A stretch of 64,000 nt of DNA from Tannerella sp. (GTDB lineage Bacteria > Bacteroidota > Bacteroidia > Bacteroidales > Tannerellaceae), in assembly GCA_031285565.1 (NCBI GenBank), contig JAITVY010000070.1, positions 1 to 64,000 on the forward strand, given 5' to 3'. Each line of letters begins with the position of its first letter. Within the stretch, counting starts at the first letter, position 1. Of the stretch, positions 1 to 8,090 are shown in pieces. The translations under genes and the position numbers were made by a program. The notes beneath the pieces are model-generated. The model had not been told where the DNA came from. It saw nothing but the letters and a program-made list of their open reading frames with translations, and made no database searches.

Positions 1-154
1 TACAGTTTTATTCGCGCCAGCACATGCTTATGAAGATGTATATGTAGATACTGGGATTCACAGCTTCGGTGTTACTACCAACGGATATCTCCAAATTTAT
101 GCAAGAAACGAGCCAACCGCCGGCATCGTTTTAAACTTAACAATTTTAAAATAA
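1..154 (+). CDS. Phage structural protein, C-terminal end (partial)
   Basis: An open frame enters from the left edge and ends with TAA at 152-154. Only about 50 residues are visible, rich in T, Y, V and N, with no recognisable domain. It ends 4 bases before the ATG of the LamG-like gene, so the two are very likely cotranscribed. Position next to the LamG protein and lysis genes suggests a tail or tail-fibre protein; this is inference from context only. Confidence 0.5.
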   Translation, partial: TVLFAPAHAYEDVYVDTGIHSFGVTTNGYLQIYARNEPTAGIVLNLTILK

Positions 155-158
155 TATC

Positions 159-776
159 ATGGGATACGCATACGGACCGTTGCCAATTGGCAGCAATCAA
201 ATAAAGCCTATATTTCGCTTAGATTTTAGCAGTTCAACTATCGCAGATGTATCCGGAAATGGATATCCTGTGACAAATAACGGGGTAACTGTCACGGAAA
301 AGGATGGTCGTAAAGTAGGTAACTTTACAGCAGGTTGCTTAACGCTGGATCGAACAATGTTTAATAATTTATGGGTTGCCGGTACATTCACGATAGATTT
401 TTATTTAAATATAGCTAATGCAGCGCCTAGCTTAGTTTTGTTTGGCGTTTCCAGAACTGGAAATACGAATGCACCTGGTACAATCTATTGCTATACTAAC
501 ACATTGTATTATGTCTACAATACAGCGTGGAGCAACATGATGTCTATAAAGACAATAACAAACAATATGTGGTATCGTGTAAGGATTTCAGTCACCAATT
601 TCAATTTTAAGGTATTCATAGATGGTCAGGAGTCAGCGTCTGGAACTATTTCCGGAGCTTTACAGACATGGCAGTTGTTGCTTGGGGGTGCTATGGCCAG
701 TAATGGTGTAACCATTTCTCAAAACGGCTTCTCTGGTTATATTTCCGACTTCAAAATATACAACGTGGCGTTATGA
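159..776 (+). CDS. LamG/concanavalin A-like phage protein
   Basis: 205 residues. The sequence has the look of a LamG-like jelly-roll: an early L-D-F-S...D-x-S-G-N-G region near residues 22-36, alternating hydrophobic beta-strand segments, and a closing G-Y-I-S-D-F-K-I-Y-N stretch at residues 193-202, which is typical of the last strand of LamG_3 domains. No signal peptide. In Bacteroides phages such proteins sit beside tail genes and probably bind host surface glycans. The start ATG lies 4 bases after the preceding stop. The family call is by pattern; the receptor-binding role is inferred. Confidence 0.65.
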   Translation: MGYAYGPLPIGSNQIKPIFRLDFSSSTIADVSGNGYPVTNNGVTVTEKDGRKVGNFTAGCLTLDRTMFNNLWVAGTFTIDFYLNIANAAPSLVLFGVSRTGNTNAPGTIYCYTNTLYYVYNTAWSNMMSIKTITNNMWYRVRISVTNFNFKVFIDGQESASGTISGALQTWQLLLGGAMASNGVTISQNGFSGYISDFKIYNVAL

Positions 777-898
777 AAATAAATAGGCGAACATCCCTAA
801 AAGCACGATATCCGTACTGAAGTAGCCATTCGCGGCGAATTGTTTATGTATGTACAAATGTTATCTGCCCTATACAGATATAAATAAAAGATGATGAT

Positions 899-1390
899 AT
901 GATAAAGTTTAACATTTTTGATGGAATAGGCACAATGCTAATAATATTTTGCGTAGAAGTGTTTATTGTGATTGGTGCAATGATAATTGACTTCGCATCT
1001 GGCATTCACAAGGCTAAGTTGAGCGGAGAAATAAGAAGCTCTTACGGACTTAAACGTACAATGAGCAAATTTATACTATACGTAGGCGGCCTTTGCATAG
1101 CCTGTGGTATTGACAGTATATTTTTTGTTTCGCAACTATGGGGTTTAATAGGCCTGTCATTATTGACTAAAATACCAGTAGTCAGCACGCTTGTAGCTAT
1201 ATTCTCATGCGTGATAGAATTTAGATCAGTGTGGGAAAAGGCAGAGGACAAACATAGGAAAAAAGCCGGAGAAACACTTGATCTCCTGCTTTCGATGGTA
1301 GACAAACAAACATTAATAAAATCGCTTTCTGAATCTCTGGCTAGTGCCGGAAAGCATGAAAATAAATACACTCATGGCAAACATAAATAA
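899..1390 (+). CDS. Phage holin family protein
   Basis: 163 residues with several hydrophobic segments (roughly 13-33, 58-75, 78-96 and 98-110) and a charged C-terminal tail (E-K-A-E-D-K-H-R-K-K region). This matches the holin-like proteins of Bacteroidota phages. It would permeabilise the inner membrane so the endolysin can reach the wall. It comes directly before the endolysin, overlapping it by 17 bases if the endolysin starts at 1374. The 777-898 gap before it contains only a short palindrome (ATTCGC-G-GCGAAT) and no convincing gene. Confidence 0.75.
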   Translation: MIKFNIFDGIGTMLIIFCVEVFIVIGAMIIDFASGIHKAKLSGEIRSSYGLKRTMSKFILYVGGLCIACGIDSIFFVSQLWGLIGLSLLTKIPVVSTLVAIFSCVIEFRSVWEKAEDKHRKKAGETLDLLLSMVDKQTLIKSLSESLASAGKHENKYTHGKHK

Positions 1391-1892
1391 ACTGGTTCCA
1401 TTCATTCTGAAATGGGAAGGAGGATTCGTAAACGACCCTGACGACCTGGGAGGTGCTACCAATAAAGGAATAACGATTGCCACATATGAGCACTACTGCA
1501 GGATCAAAGGATATCCGAAACCAACTGTCGAAAGACTGAAGAATATATCCAATCAACAATGGATCGATATCCTTAAAATCCTTTATTGGGATAAATGGTT
1601 AGCTGACCGAATCATCAATCAGTCTGTAGCAAATATCCTGGTAGACTGGGTATGGGCTTCGGGAAGCTATGGTATAAAGTTACCGCAGAAGCTACTGGGA
1701 GTTAAAATTGACGGGATTGTCGGAAACAAAACACTTTTGGTCGTAAACGAATATAAAGACCAGTATGATTTATTCCAGAAGATAAAAAAAGAACGTATTG
1801 ACTTTATAGACCGGATTTGTGTATCACGACCGGCAAACAATAAATTCAAAAAAGGATGGTTCAACCGGATAAACGATCTAAAATTTGAATAA
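1374..1892 (+). CDS. GH108-type endolysin (N-acetylmuramidase)
   Basis: 172 residues from the ATG at 1374; in-frame GTG 1344 and ATG 1356 lie further inside the holin gene. The N-terminus carries the family signature K-W-E-G-G-F-V-N-D-P, followed by G-G-A-T-N-K-G-I-T; Glu15 is the expected catalytic acid. The C-terminal half (I-D-G-I-V-G-N-K-T around residue 110) resembles the peptidoglycan-binding PG_binding_3 domain usual in this family. It cleaves the glycan strands of peptidoglycan during lysis. There is no signal peptide, so export depends on the holin. 1374 is preferred because it gives the usual family N-terminus. Confidence 0.88.
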   Translation: MANINKLVPFILKWEGGFVNDPDDLGGATNKGITIATYEHYCRIKGYPKPTVERLKNISNQQWIDILKILYWDKWLADRIINQSVANILVDWVWASGSYGIKLPQKLLGVKIDGIVGNKTLLVVNEYKDQYDLFQKIKKERIDFIDRICVSRPANNKFKKGWFNRINDLKFE

Positions 1893-2377
1893 TGAAAGCA
1901 CTAAAATTTTTAGCCGTATTCTTAACGTGCATATTCTTTTTATTAGCATGTAAGACGAGAAAAGAGATTGTGTACGAACAAAAGCGCGATTCGGTCTATA
2001 TACAAAGATTAGTGCCAATCACACTACCAGCAGATACCGCACGTGTTAAAGCATTATTAGAGTGTAACGCACAAGGCAGAGTTATTGCCAATCAACTAGA
2101 AATAGAGACAACACGTAATATGCAGCTAACTTTTTTATTAGACAGTATTGGAAATTTAAGAGTGCAAACGATCATAGATTACGATACCATATATATTCCG
2201 TCAGATAGTATATATATTAAGAGTGTATATACGGAATTTATAAATATCCCAGTTGAAGTTCCTTTATCAAGGTGGGAATCGTTTTTATTGAAGTTTGGCC
2301 GAGCGGCTTTCTGGATCGTAGCCGGGTTAATCATTTTTGGATTAATATATCTATTTATAAAGATAAAGAAGAAATAA
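1892..2377 (+). CDS. Predicted unimolecular spanin (lipoprotein with C-terminal TM helix)
   Basis: 161 residues, not matched to a named family. The N-terminus is a lipoprotein signal (hydrophobic stretch ending L-L-A-C, Cys20), the middle is about 110 soluble residues rich in charged and beta-prone sequence, and the C-terminus is a single hydrophobic helix (about 138-157) followed by K-I-K-K-K. A lipidated N-terminus for the outer membrane plus an inner-membrane C-terminal anchor is the architecture of u-spanins such as T1 gp11. It overlaps the endolysin stop codon by 1 base, completing a holin-endolysin-spanin cassette. The function is inferred from topology and position. Confidence 0.6.
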   Translation: MKALKFLAVFLTCIFFLLACKTRKEIVYEQKRDSVYIQRLVPITLPADTARVKALLECNAQGRVIANQLEIETTRNMQLTFLLDSIGNLRVQTIIDYDTIYIPSDSIYIKSVYTEFINIPVEVPLSRWESFLLKFGRAAFWIVAGLIIFGLIYLFIKIKKK

Positions 2378-2430
2378 GGCTTATATTGTAACACTTTGGC
2401 AAGTAGCAATACTTATCAAAAGTTCGTATT

Positions 2431-2466
2431 AACATTCCTGCTTGCGAAAGTGGGAATGTTTTTATA
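2431..2466 (+). terminator. Terminator after phage lysis genes
   Basis: Arms AACATTCC and GGAATGTT (8 bp) enclose a smaller CTT-GCGA-AAG hairpin and are followed by TTTTAT. It lies about 55 bases after the spanin stop. Confidence 0.7.
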
Positions 2467-2502
2467 TAAAAAAGCACTCAAAAACTAAGTATTTTTCTAA
2501 GC

Positions 2503-2546
2503 AAAGAAAAATCCGGCATTTAATCTCTTGATTATCAACCGGATTT
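2503..2546 (-). terminator. Terminator after tRNA-Lys
   Basis: Read on the minus strand, AAATCCGG and CCGGATTT pair across a 22-base AT-rich loop, and the second arm runs into TTTCTTT. It begins 13 bases beyond the tRNA 3' end. Confidence 0.6.
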
Positions 2547-2558
2547 ATACACTTTAGT

Positions 2559-2630
2559 GACCTCGGAGGGGCTCGAACCCTCGACCCACTGATTAAGAGT
2601 CAGTTGCTCTACCAACTGAGCTACGAAGTC
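2559..2630 (-). tRNA. tRNA-Lys (anticodon CTT)
   Basis: A 72-base cloverleaf on the minus strand. The acceptor arm GACTTCG pairs with CGAGGTC (one G-U). The D arm is AGCTCAGTTGGTAGAGC, the anticodon stem ACTGA/TCAGT encloses loop CTCTTAA with anticodon CTT, and the T arm has GGTTCGAGCC. CCA is not encoded. The gene has its own promoter (2650-2681) and terminator (2503-2546). The prophage lies on the side of the tRNA 3' end, which is the usual orientation for tRNA attachment sites. Confidence 0.95.
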
Positions 2631-2649
2631 ATCTTTTCAAATGCGAATG

Positions 2650-2681
2650 CAAAAGTAGGGGTTATATTCTTTTTATGCAAA
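2650..2681 (-). promoter_or_regulatory. Bacteroidota promoter of tRNA-Lys
   Basis: On the minus strand, -33 TTTG (2681-2678) and -7 TACTTTTG (2657-2650, consensus TAnnTTTG) are separated by 20 bases, about 20 bases before the tRNA 5' end. Confidence 0.8.
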
Positions 2682-2720
2682 GGAATCCGTCTTTTTTTTC
2701 CGGAAACACGCATAATATTA

Positions 2721-2760
2721 TAAAATAAAACAGATATCTTCCGATATCCGTTTTATTTTA
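2721..2760 (-). terminator. Terminator of the tldD-tldE operon
   Basis: Nearly perfect hairpin: TAAAATAAAAC and GTTTTATTTTA outer arms, one mismatch, then GATATC/GATATC around TTCC. It starts 12 bases after the tldE stop. The A/T tracts make it usable in both directions. Confidence 0.8.
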
Positions 2761-2772
2761 TAACCTGAATGA

Positions 2773-4092
2773 TTAAATGCCACTAAAGTCAACCCCTTCA
2801 AAGGCAAGTGACGGTATTCGCCAACTGGACAAATCACGAAAATCATTACCTGCTTCAATAAGATTGCTCCATAACGTTAGCATATTTCCGGTAATATTCA
2901 TTTCAGAAATAGGTTGAGTCAGTTTTCCGTTTTCAATTACAAACCCTTCTACTCCATATGAAAAATCACCTGTCGAACTATTCGAATTGCCACCATTAAA
3001 ACCGGTAACCAAAATACCTTTATTTACCGATGCAATCAAGCCCTCAACATCACGGTTACCCATTTGCATGGTCAGAATCGAAGGCCCACTAATGGTAGGG
3101 GCTGTAGCTAACTTATTTGCGTTATAGATATCAATATAGTATGTTTTCAAAACACCGTTTTCGAATACCGGCAAACGTTTCGTTGCAACACCTTCACCGT
3201 CAAAATAACGCGCTCCACGTGCTTTTTGAATATGAGGCTCATCGATGATCGTAATATTATCACCGATAACCTTTTGATTCAGTTTATCCAATAAAAATGA
3301 ATTCTTTTGTTGAATAGAAGAACCATATATGGCACTTATGATGGGTGATAATAAACGGCTTGAGTTCATATTATCAACTACCATCGTATACTTCCCTGAA
3401 GCAACTTTCTTTTGTCCCAATTTTCGAATCACACGTTCCAGCGCTTTTGCCCCGATACCATCTTTAATCAACGAATCATAAAAAAGAGAAGATTCATACC
3501 AATAAGATTCAGGATGTGCATCTCCTTCACCCCTAATACTTGCACTTGCCACCAGGGTATAAGCTGAAGTAGCATTCTCGCCTTCGAAACCATTACTCGC
3601 AACCATATAGCTGAAACTTTTTTCATCACCATATGACGATGTAGAAGATATGATACGAGGATCTTTATCCATAATTTCGCCACATACGTTCATGGCCAGA
3701 TCCTTTTTATCGTCCGGTTGAATTGAATCAAACCTGGAATCATATAATCCCAGGCCACTTCCTTCACCTTTATAATAAAGAGCCGGATCCGGTAATGTAC
3801 GTGCCTTGTCTTCGGCCAGATAACGGGTAGAATCGATGCCATTCCGAATAAATTTCTCCAGTTCACCTTTGTCTAACCGGTTCGTGGAAAAAGATCCGTA
3901 TCGACCGTCTACAAACAGATGAATTACCAGACTACTTTCGGAAGCTTGTGTCAACCGGTCTATTTTCATATCACGGATTTCAAATGAACTGTTTGTTCCA
4001 TTATAGATTGTAACCCGCGAAGCCTGACAGCCATTTTTCAGGGCAAACTCCATTGCCCATTGAGCTAATTTTTTATTATCGTTTGTTATCAT
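2773..4092 (-). CDS. tldE: TldE/PmbA family metallopeptidase subunit
   Basis: 439 residues, the usual length for PmbA/TldE. It is the partner of TldD in a heterodimeric zinc peptidase that, in Escherichia coli, degrades unfolded peptides and matures microcin B17. As expected for the TldE half there is no HExxxH motif. Family features seen include the mid-protein L-L-D-K-L-N-Q-K-V-I-G-D-N region, a G-A-R-Y-F-D-G-E-G region, and the C-terminal G-D-F-S-Y-G-V-E-G-F-V-I-E-N-G stretch. There is no signal peptide, unlike its partner. tldD lies 1 base upstream, so the two are cotranscribed. Confidence 0.9.
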   Translation of the reverse strand: MITNDNKKLAQWAMEFALKNGCQASRVTIYNGTNSSFEIRDMKIDRLTQASESSLVIHLFVDGRYGSFSTNRLDKGELEKFIRNGIDSTRYLAEDKARTLPDPALYYKGEGSGLGLYDSRFDSIQPDDKKDLAMNVCGEIMDKDPRIISSTSSYGDEKSFSYMVASNGFEGENATSAYTLVASASIRGEGDAHPESYWYESSLFYDSLIKDGIGAKALERVIRKLGQKKVASGKYTMVVDNMNSSRLLSPIISAIYGSSIQQKNSFLLDKLNQKVIGDNITIIDEPHIQKARGARYFDGEGVATKRLPVFENGVLKTYYIDIYNANKLATAPTISGPSILTMQMGNRDVEGLIASVNKGILVTGFNGGNSNSSTGDFSYGVEGFVIENGKLTQPISEMNITGNMLTLWSNLIEAGNDFRDLSSWRIPSLAFEGVDFSGI

Positions 4093-4093
4093 A

Positions 4094-5626
4094 TCAGCTT
4101 TCTCCTCCTACTGTAAGTTTACTAACCAGTGCCGATGGCATACCACATGTTACCGAACATGACTGTCCGTCTTTACCACATGTCCAGGTTCCATTATCCA
4201 TTTTATAATTATTTCCAACCATCGTTATATCAGCAAGCGCTTTTGGCCCATTTCCAATTATATTGATATCCTTGATTGGTTGAGTTAATTTTCCATCTTC
4301 AATCAAATAGCCGTTCTTAACAAAAAACGTAAAATCTCCGGCTCCGATCTGCACCTGTCCGTTGGTAAAATTAGCGGCATAAATACCATTCTTCACGGTA
4401 GATATGATATCTTCTTCACTTACATTACCGGCTTCCATATAAGTAGCGCGCATACGGGGGATTGGCATCATACGAAATGACTCCCGGCGTCCGTTACCTG
4501 TTGATGGAATACCATAATGATTTGCACTGATCCTGTCATGCAAATAGCTGGTCAATATACCATCTTTCACAATATATGTTTTCTGGCCTTCAACGCCATC
4601 ATCATCGATATTTACAGAACCACGATTAAATTGTATCGTTCCATCATCAACCACATTAATCGTTTCGTTACAAACTTTTTTGTTTAGCTGTTCTGAAAAT
4701 ATAGATATATTTTTACGGTTAAAATCGGCTTCAAAAGCATGCCCTATTGCTTCATGCAACAGGATCCCCGAACCTCCGGCTCCCATTACAACCGGCATTT
4801 CGCCTCCTTTTGGTTTTATAGCCTGGAAAAGTATCGCCGTCTTTTCGACAGCTTCTTTTGCAACGGTTTCAATCAGTTCATCAGTCAGGAACTCGGCTCC
4901 CATACGAAAAGCACGCGAAGCTCCGGAATTTTCTATTTTTCCGTTTTCTTCCATGATACACATTACATACAATGTCACCATCGGACGATAATCGTAATAA
5001 GAAACACCCTCCGAATTACAAAACAGAATATGTGAAGTTGTATCGCCCAACGATGCATTTACTTTTGTTACACGGCTATCCAATTCAAATATCCGATCAT
5101 TTGCCTTTTGTAAATAAGGCATTTTCTCCTTTACGGCTATTTCATCCCAAGGTGTTTGAATCGTATAATGATTATTCTTTATTGGCTTTTCCGTTAAAGC
5201 CACAGGTTTTGTCACCGATGAGCTGTTTGCTATACGGGCTGCAGTACGGGCTGCACTAAGCATCTCATCCAATGTAATATTTTCCACATAAGCATATCCG
5301 GTCTGGTCGCCCGACAATACACGTACTCCCATACCGAAATCAATATTAGAAGAAGCACGATTTACGGCTCCATCCTGCAAACTGACATTATTCCGATAGG
5401 TATGTTCAAAAAATAAATCCGCATAATCACCGCCTTTTTCAAGCGCTGCAGCAAGTACTTTCTGTATATCACCCTCACTCACACCAAAATGAGTTAAAGC
5501 AAGTGAAATACCAGTAGCACTACCATTTGTCCCTGTATGACAACTTCCTAGAAGTGAAGATCCGGCTAGCGATCCAAGCATAACCATCCCTCCTGTTTTA
5601 ATAAAATCACGTCGGTTAAATTGCAT
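4094..5626 (-). CDS. tldD: TldD family metallopeptidase with Tat lipoprotein signal
   Basis: 510 residues from the ATG at 5626. The frame is open to 5773, but the added residues are not protein-like and a -7 box at 5655-5662 lies inside them. The active-site helix is L-H-E-A-I-G-H (His291, Glu292, His296), the TldD HExxxH zinc motif, with a Cys-rich C-terminus (C-G-K-D-G-Q-S-C-S-V-T-C) where E. coli TldD has its third ligand. The N-terminus is R-R-D-F-I-K followed by a hydrophobic stretch and L-L-G-S-C (Cys29): a twin-arginine signal with a lipobox. Export is predicted for this subunit but not for TldE. Confidence 0.9.
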   Translation of the reverse strand: MQFNRRDFIKTGGMVMLGSLAGSSLLGSCHTGTNGSATGISLALTHFGVSEGDIQKVLAAALEKGGDYADLFFEHTYRNNVSLQDGAVNRASSNIDFGMGVRVLSGDQTGYAYVENITLDEMLSAARTAARIANSSSVTKPVALTEKPIKNNHYTIQTPWDEIAVKEKMPYLQKANDRIFELDSRVTKVNASLGDTTSHILFCNSEGVSYYDYRPMVTLYVMCIMEENGKIENSGASRAFRMGAEFLTDELIETVAKEAVEKTAILFQAIKPKGGEMPVVMGAGGSGILLHEAIGHAFEADFNRKNISIFSEQLNKKVCNETINVVDDGTIQFNRGSVNIDDDGVEGQKTYIVKDGILTSYLHDRISANHYGIPSTGNGRRESFRMMPIPRMRATYMEAGNVSEEDIISTVKNGIYAANFTNGQVQIGAGDFTFFVKNGYLIEDGKLTQPIKDINIIGNGPKALADITMVGNNYKMDNGTWTCGKDGQSCSVTCGMPSALVSKLTVGGES

Positions 5627-5654
5627 AGGTATTCTTTTATATATTTCATAGACA

Positions 5655-5662
5655 CAAAGATA
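5655..5662 (-). promoter_or_regulatory. tldD: -7 box before tldD
   Basis: Minus-strand TATCTTTG fits TAnnTTTG and lies about 30 bases before the chosen start at 5626. No clear -33 TTTG was found. Confidence 0.5.
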
Positions 5663-5808
5663 ATGCCAATTTAAAAATAATGGATTGAATAAACATTTTT
5701 TTTTACAATCTATCCAAAAACAATATATAAGGATGAAGCCCGTTATAAAAATAATAAATACATTTACAGCCACTAAAATTTACACTAAATTCATGTAATG
5801 AAGCACTG

Positions 5809-5878
5809 AAATTAGTGGTTAATTGTTAACGTTTAACTATTAATTAATCACTAATCATTAACAATTAACCACTAATTT
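5809..5878. repeat. 21-bp perfect inverted repeat between tldD and gmd
   Basis: Arms 5809-5829 and 5858-5878 are exact reverse complements (core TTAGTGGTTAATTGTTAA) around a 28-base AT-rich loop. It lies between divergent genes, so it is not a simple terminator of either; it could be a regulator site or a leader hairpin of gmd. Confidence 0.85.
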
Positions 5879-5915
5879 ACATGCTTCCTTAATGTGAAAA
5901 ATAAAATATTATTGA

Positions 5916-6995
5916 ATGAAAAAAGTTGCATTAATTACAGGTATTACAGGACAAGACGGTTCATTTCTTGCCGAATTTTTAATCGATAAAGGATACGAAG
6001 TACACGGCATCATACGCCGGTCTTCTTCATTTAATACAGGTCGTATCGAGCACTTGTACTTAGATGAATGGGTGCGGGATATGAAACATCAGCGAACAAT
6101 TAACCTGCATTATGGTGATATGACAGATAGTAGTTCATTGATTCGTATCATCCAGGTCACACAACCGGATGAAATCTATAATTTAGCTGCCCAGAGCCAT
6201 GTAAAAGTAAGTTTTGATGTGCCGGAATATACGGCTGATGCTGATGCTATCGGAACGCTCCGGCTATTGGAAGCCGTACGTATTTTAGGATTAGAGAAGA
6301 AAACGCGTATATATCAAGCATCTACATCCGAATTATATGGATTGGTTCAGGAAATACCTCAAAAAGAAACCACCCCGTTTTATCCCCGTTCACCCTACGG
6401 TGTAGCTAAACAATACGGTTTCTGGATTACCAAAAATTATCGGGAAAGTTATGGGATGTTTGCCGTTAACGGTATTTTGTTTAATCACGAAAGTGAACGC
6501 CGGGGTGAAACATTTGTAACGCGAAAGATTACGTTGGCTGCTGCCCGTATTGCCCAAGGATATCAGGACAAATTGTATATGGGTAACCTTGATGCACAAC
6601 GCGACTGGGGTTATGCAAAAGATTATGTCGAATGCATGTGGTTGATGCTGCAACATGAAACGCCGGAAGATTTTGTGATTGCAACTGGAGAAATGCACAC
6701 CGTACGCAAATTCTGCACATTGGCATTTCGCGAAGCAGGTATCGAATTGCGTTGGGAAGGCAGCGGAGTGGATGAAAAAGGAATTGACATAAAAACCGGT
6801 AAACCTTTGGTTGAAATAGATCCGAAATATTTCCGACCGGCTGAAGTAGAGCAATTGTTAGGTGATCCGACAAAAGCCAGAACATTATTGAATTGGAATC
6901 CCCGGAAAACCTCATTCGAAGAACTGGTGAAAATCATGGTAAGTCATGACATGAAATTTGTACGCAAACTATATAAACGTTCAAAAGAGGAATAA
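5916..6995 (+). CDS. gmd: GDP-mannose 4,6-dehydratase
   Basis: 359 residues, usual length. It converts GDP-mannose to GDP-4-keto-6-deoxymannose, the first committed step to GDP-L-fucose. The N-terminal Rossmann motif is [12 protein letters not shown]; the family stretch [15 protein letters not shown] follows; the catalytic S-P-Y-G-V-A-K gives the Tyr and Lys of the YxxxK triad, and [10 protein letters not shown] is typical of Gmd. fcl follows 21 bases later, forming a GDP-fucose operon that feeds fucosylation of surface polysaccharide or glycoproteins. Confidence 0.96.
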   Translation: MKKVALITGITGQDGSFLAEFLIDKGYEVHGIIRRSSSFNTGRIEHLYLDEWVRDMKHQRTINLHYGDMTDSSSLIRIIQVTQPDEIYNLAAQSHVKVSFDVPEYTADADAIGTLRLLEAVRILGLEKKTRIYQASTSELYGLVQEIPQKETTPFYPRSPYGVAKQYGFWITKNYRESYGMFAVNGILFNHESERRGETFVTRKITLAAARIAQGYQDKLYMGNLDAQRDWGYAKDYVECMWLMLQHETPEDFVIATGEMHTVRKFCTLAFREAGIELRWEGSGVDEKGIDIKTGKPLVEIDPKYFRPAEVEQLLGDPTKARTLLNWNPRKTSFEELVKIMVSHDMKFVRKLYKRSKEE

Positions 6996-7016
6996 CCCTA
7001 AACCCCTGAAAGTGTT

Positions 7017-8090
7017 TTGAAAAAAGATGCAAAAATATACGTAGCCGGACATCGGGGTCTTGTAGGCTCGGCTATCTGGAACTGTCTCAAAGAAAAAAAG
7101 TATACAAATATAATCGGACGGACTCATCACGAACTCGATTTAATGGATCCGATTGCTGTAAAACAATTCTTTGACGAAGAACAACCGGAATATGTTTTTC
7201 TGGCAGCTGCCCATGTCGGCGGTATCATGGCTAATAATATTTATCGCGCCGATTTTATTTACCGGAATCTGCAGATCCAACAAAACGTTATTGGTGAAAG
7301 CTTCAGACATTCTGTTAAAAAGCTTTTGTTTCTGGGAAGCACCTGTATATATCCGCGCGATGCAGAACAACCGATGAAAGAAGAATCATTGCTGACCGGT
7401 CCCCTTGAATATACAAATGAACCCTATGCAATTGCTAAAATAGCCGGACTTAAAATGTGTGAAAGCTTCAATCTGCAATACGGAACAAATTATATTGCAG
7501 TGATGCCGACTAATTTATACGGTCCTAATGATAATTTTGATCTGGAACGGAGTCACGTATTACCGGCCATGATCCGGAAGATCCATTTAGGGAAATGTTT
7601 ATTCAACAATGATCTGGAAACTATACGGAAAGACCTGAACAAACGTCCGGTAGAAGGGATAAACGGAAATAGTACAAATGATGAGATACTGCAGATTTTA
7701 GAAAAATATGGTATAACCGGTCAACATGTTACGTTATGGGGTACCGGTAGTCCGATGCGTGAATTTCTGTGGAGTGAAGAAATGGCTGATGCCTGCATTT
7801 TCATAATGGAGAATGTCAATTTTAATGATTTGAAAGGCGAAACAAAAGAGATCCGGAACTGCCATATCAACATAGGAACCGGAAAAGATATATCCATCAA
7901 GAACTTAGCTGCACATATTGTCAACACCATCGGATATAAAGGAAATTTGTTTTTTGATCATTCCAAACCGGATGGCACCATGAAAAAACTGACAGATGTG
8001 ACAAAACTGCAGGCATTAGGCTGGAAGCACCGGATTGATATTGAAGAAGGAATCGAAAAAATATATGACTGGTACATCCATGAACTCTAA
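7017..8090 (+). CDS. fcl: GDP-L-fucose synthase
   Basis: 357 residues starting at TTG (7017); no ATG or GTG gives the conserved N-terminus. It is an NADPH-dependent epimerase/reductase that makes GDP-L-fucose from the Gmd product. The Rossmann motif is G-H-R-G-L-V-G-S-A-I-W, followed by G-S-T-C-I-Y-P and Y-A-I-A-K (catalytic Tyr and Lys). About 20-30 residues (L-E-T-I-R-K-D-L-N-K-R region) form an insertion, seen in longer Bacteroidota versions. It directly follows gmd and its end overlaps the AraC gene. Confidence 0.95.
   Translation: MKKDAKIYVAGHRGLVGSAIWNCLKEKKYTNIIGRTHHELDLMDPIAVKQFFDEEQPEYVFLAAAHVGGIMANNIYRADFIYRNLQIQQNVIGESFRHSVKKLLFLGSTCIYPRDAEQPMKEESLLTGPLEYTNEPYAIAKIAGLKMCESFNLQYGTNYIAVMPTNLYGPNDNFDLERSHVLPAMIRKIHLGKCLFNNDLETIRKDLNKRPVEGINGNSTNDEILQILEKYGITGQHVTLWGTGSPMREFLWSEEMADACIFIMENVNFNDLKGETKEIRNCHINIGTGKDISIKNLAAHIVNTIGYKGNLFFDHSKPDGTMKKLTDVTKLQALGWKHRIDIEEGIEKIYDWYIHEL

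Larger units (their letters stand above)
1..2500 (+). mobile_element. Prophage end (tail and lysis genes)
   Basis: Five plus-strand reading frames in tail-to-lysis order: a cut-off structural protein, a LamG-like protein, a holin, a GH108 endolysin and a predicted spanin. This is typical of the late end of a tailed-phage genome. The right boundary must lie before tRNA-Lys at 2559-2630; a terminator belonging to the tRNA begins near 2503, so the phage probably ends around 2467-2503. No integrase is visible, so the other end lies outside the window. The boundary is inferred. Confidence 0.75.

Noticed and set aside
846-887. 13-codon mini-ORF before the holin
   Set aside because: Too short, no ribosome-site evidence, and no reason to expect a leader peptide.
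5627-5773. Longer TldD start at 5773
   Set aside because: The extra 49 residues are not conserved-looking and would cover a -7 box; the Tat signal begins at 5626.
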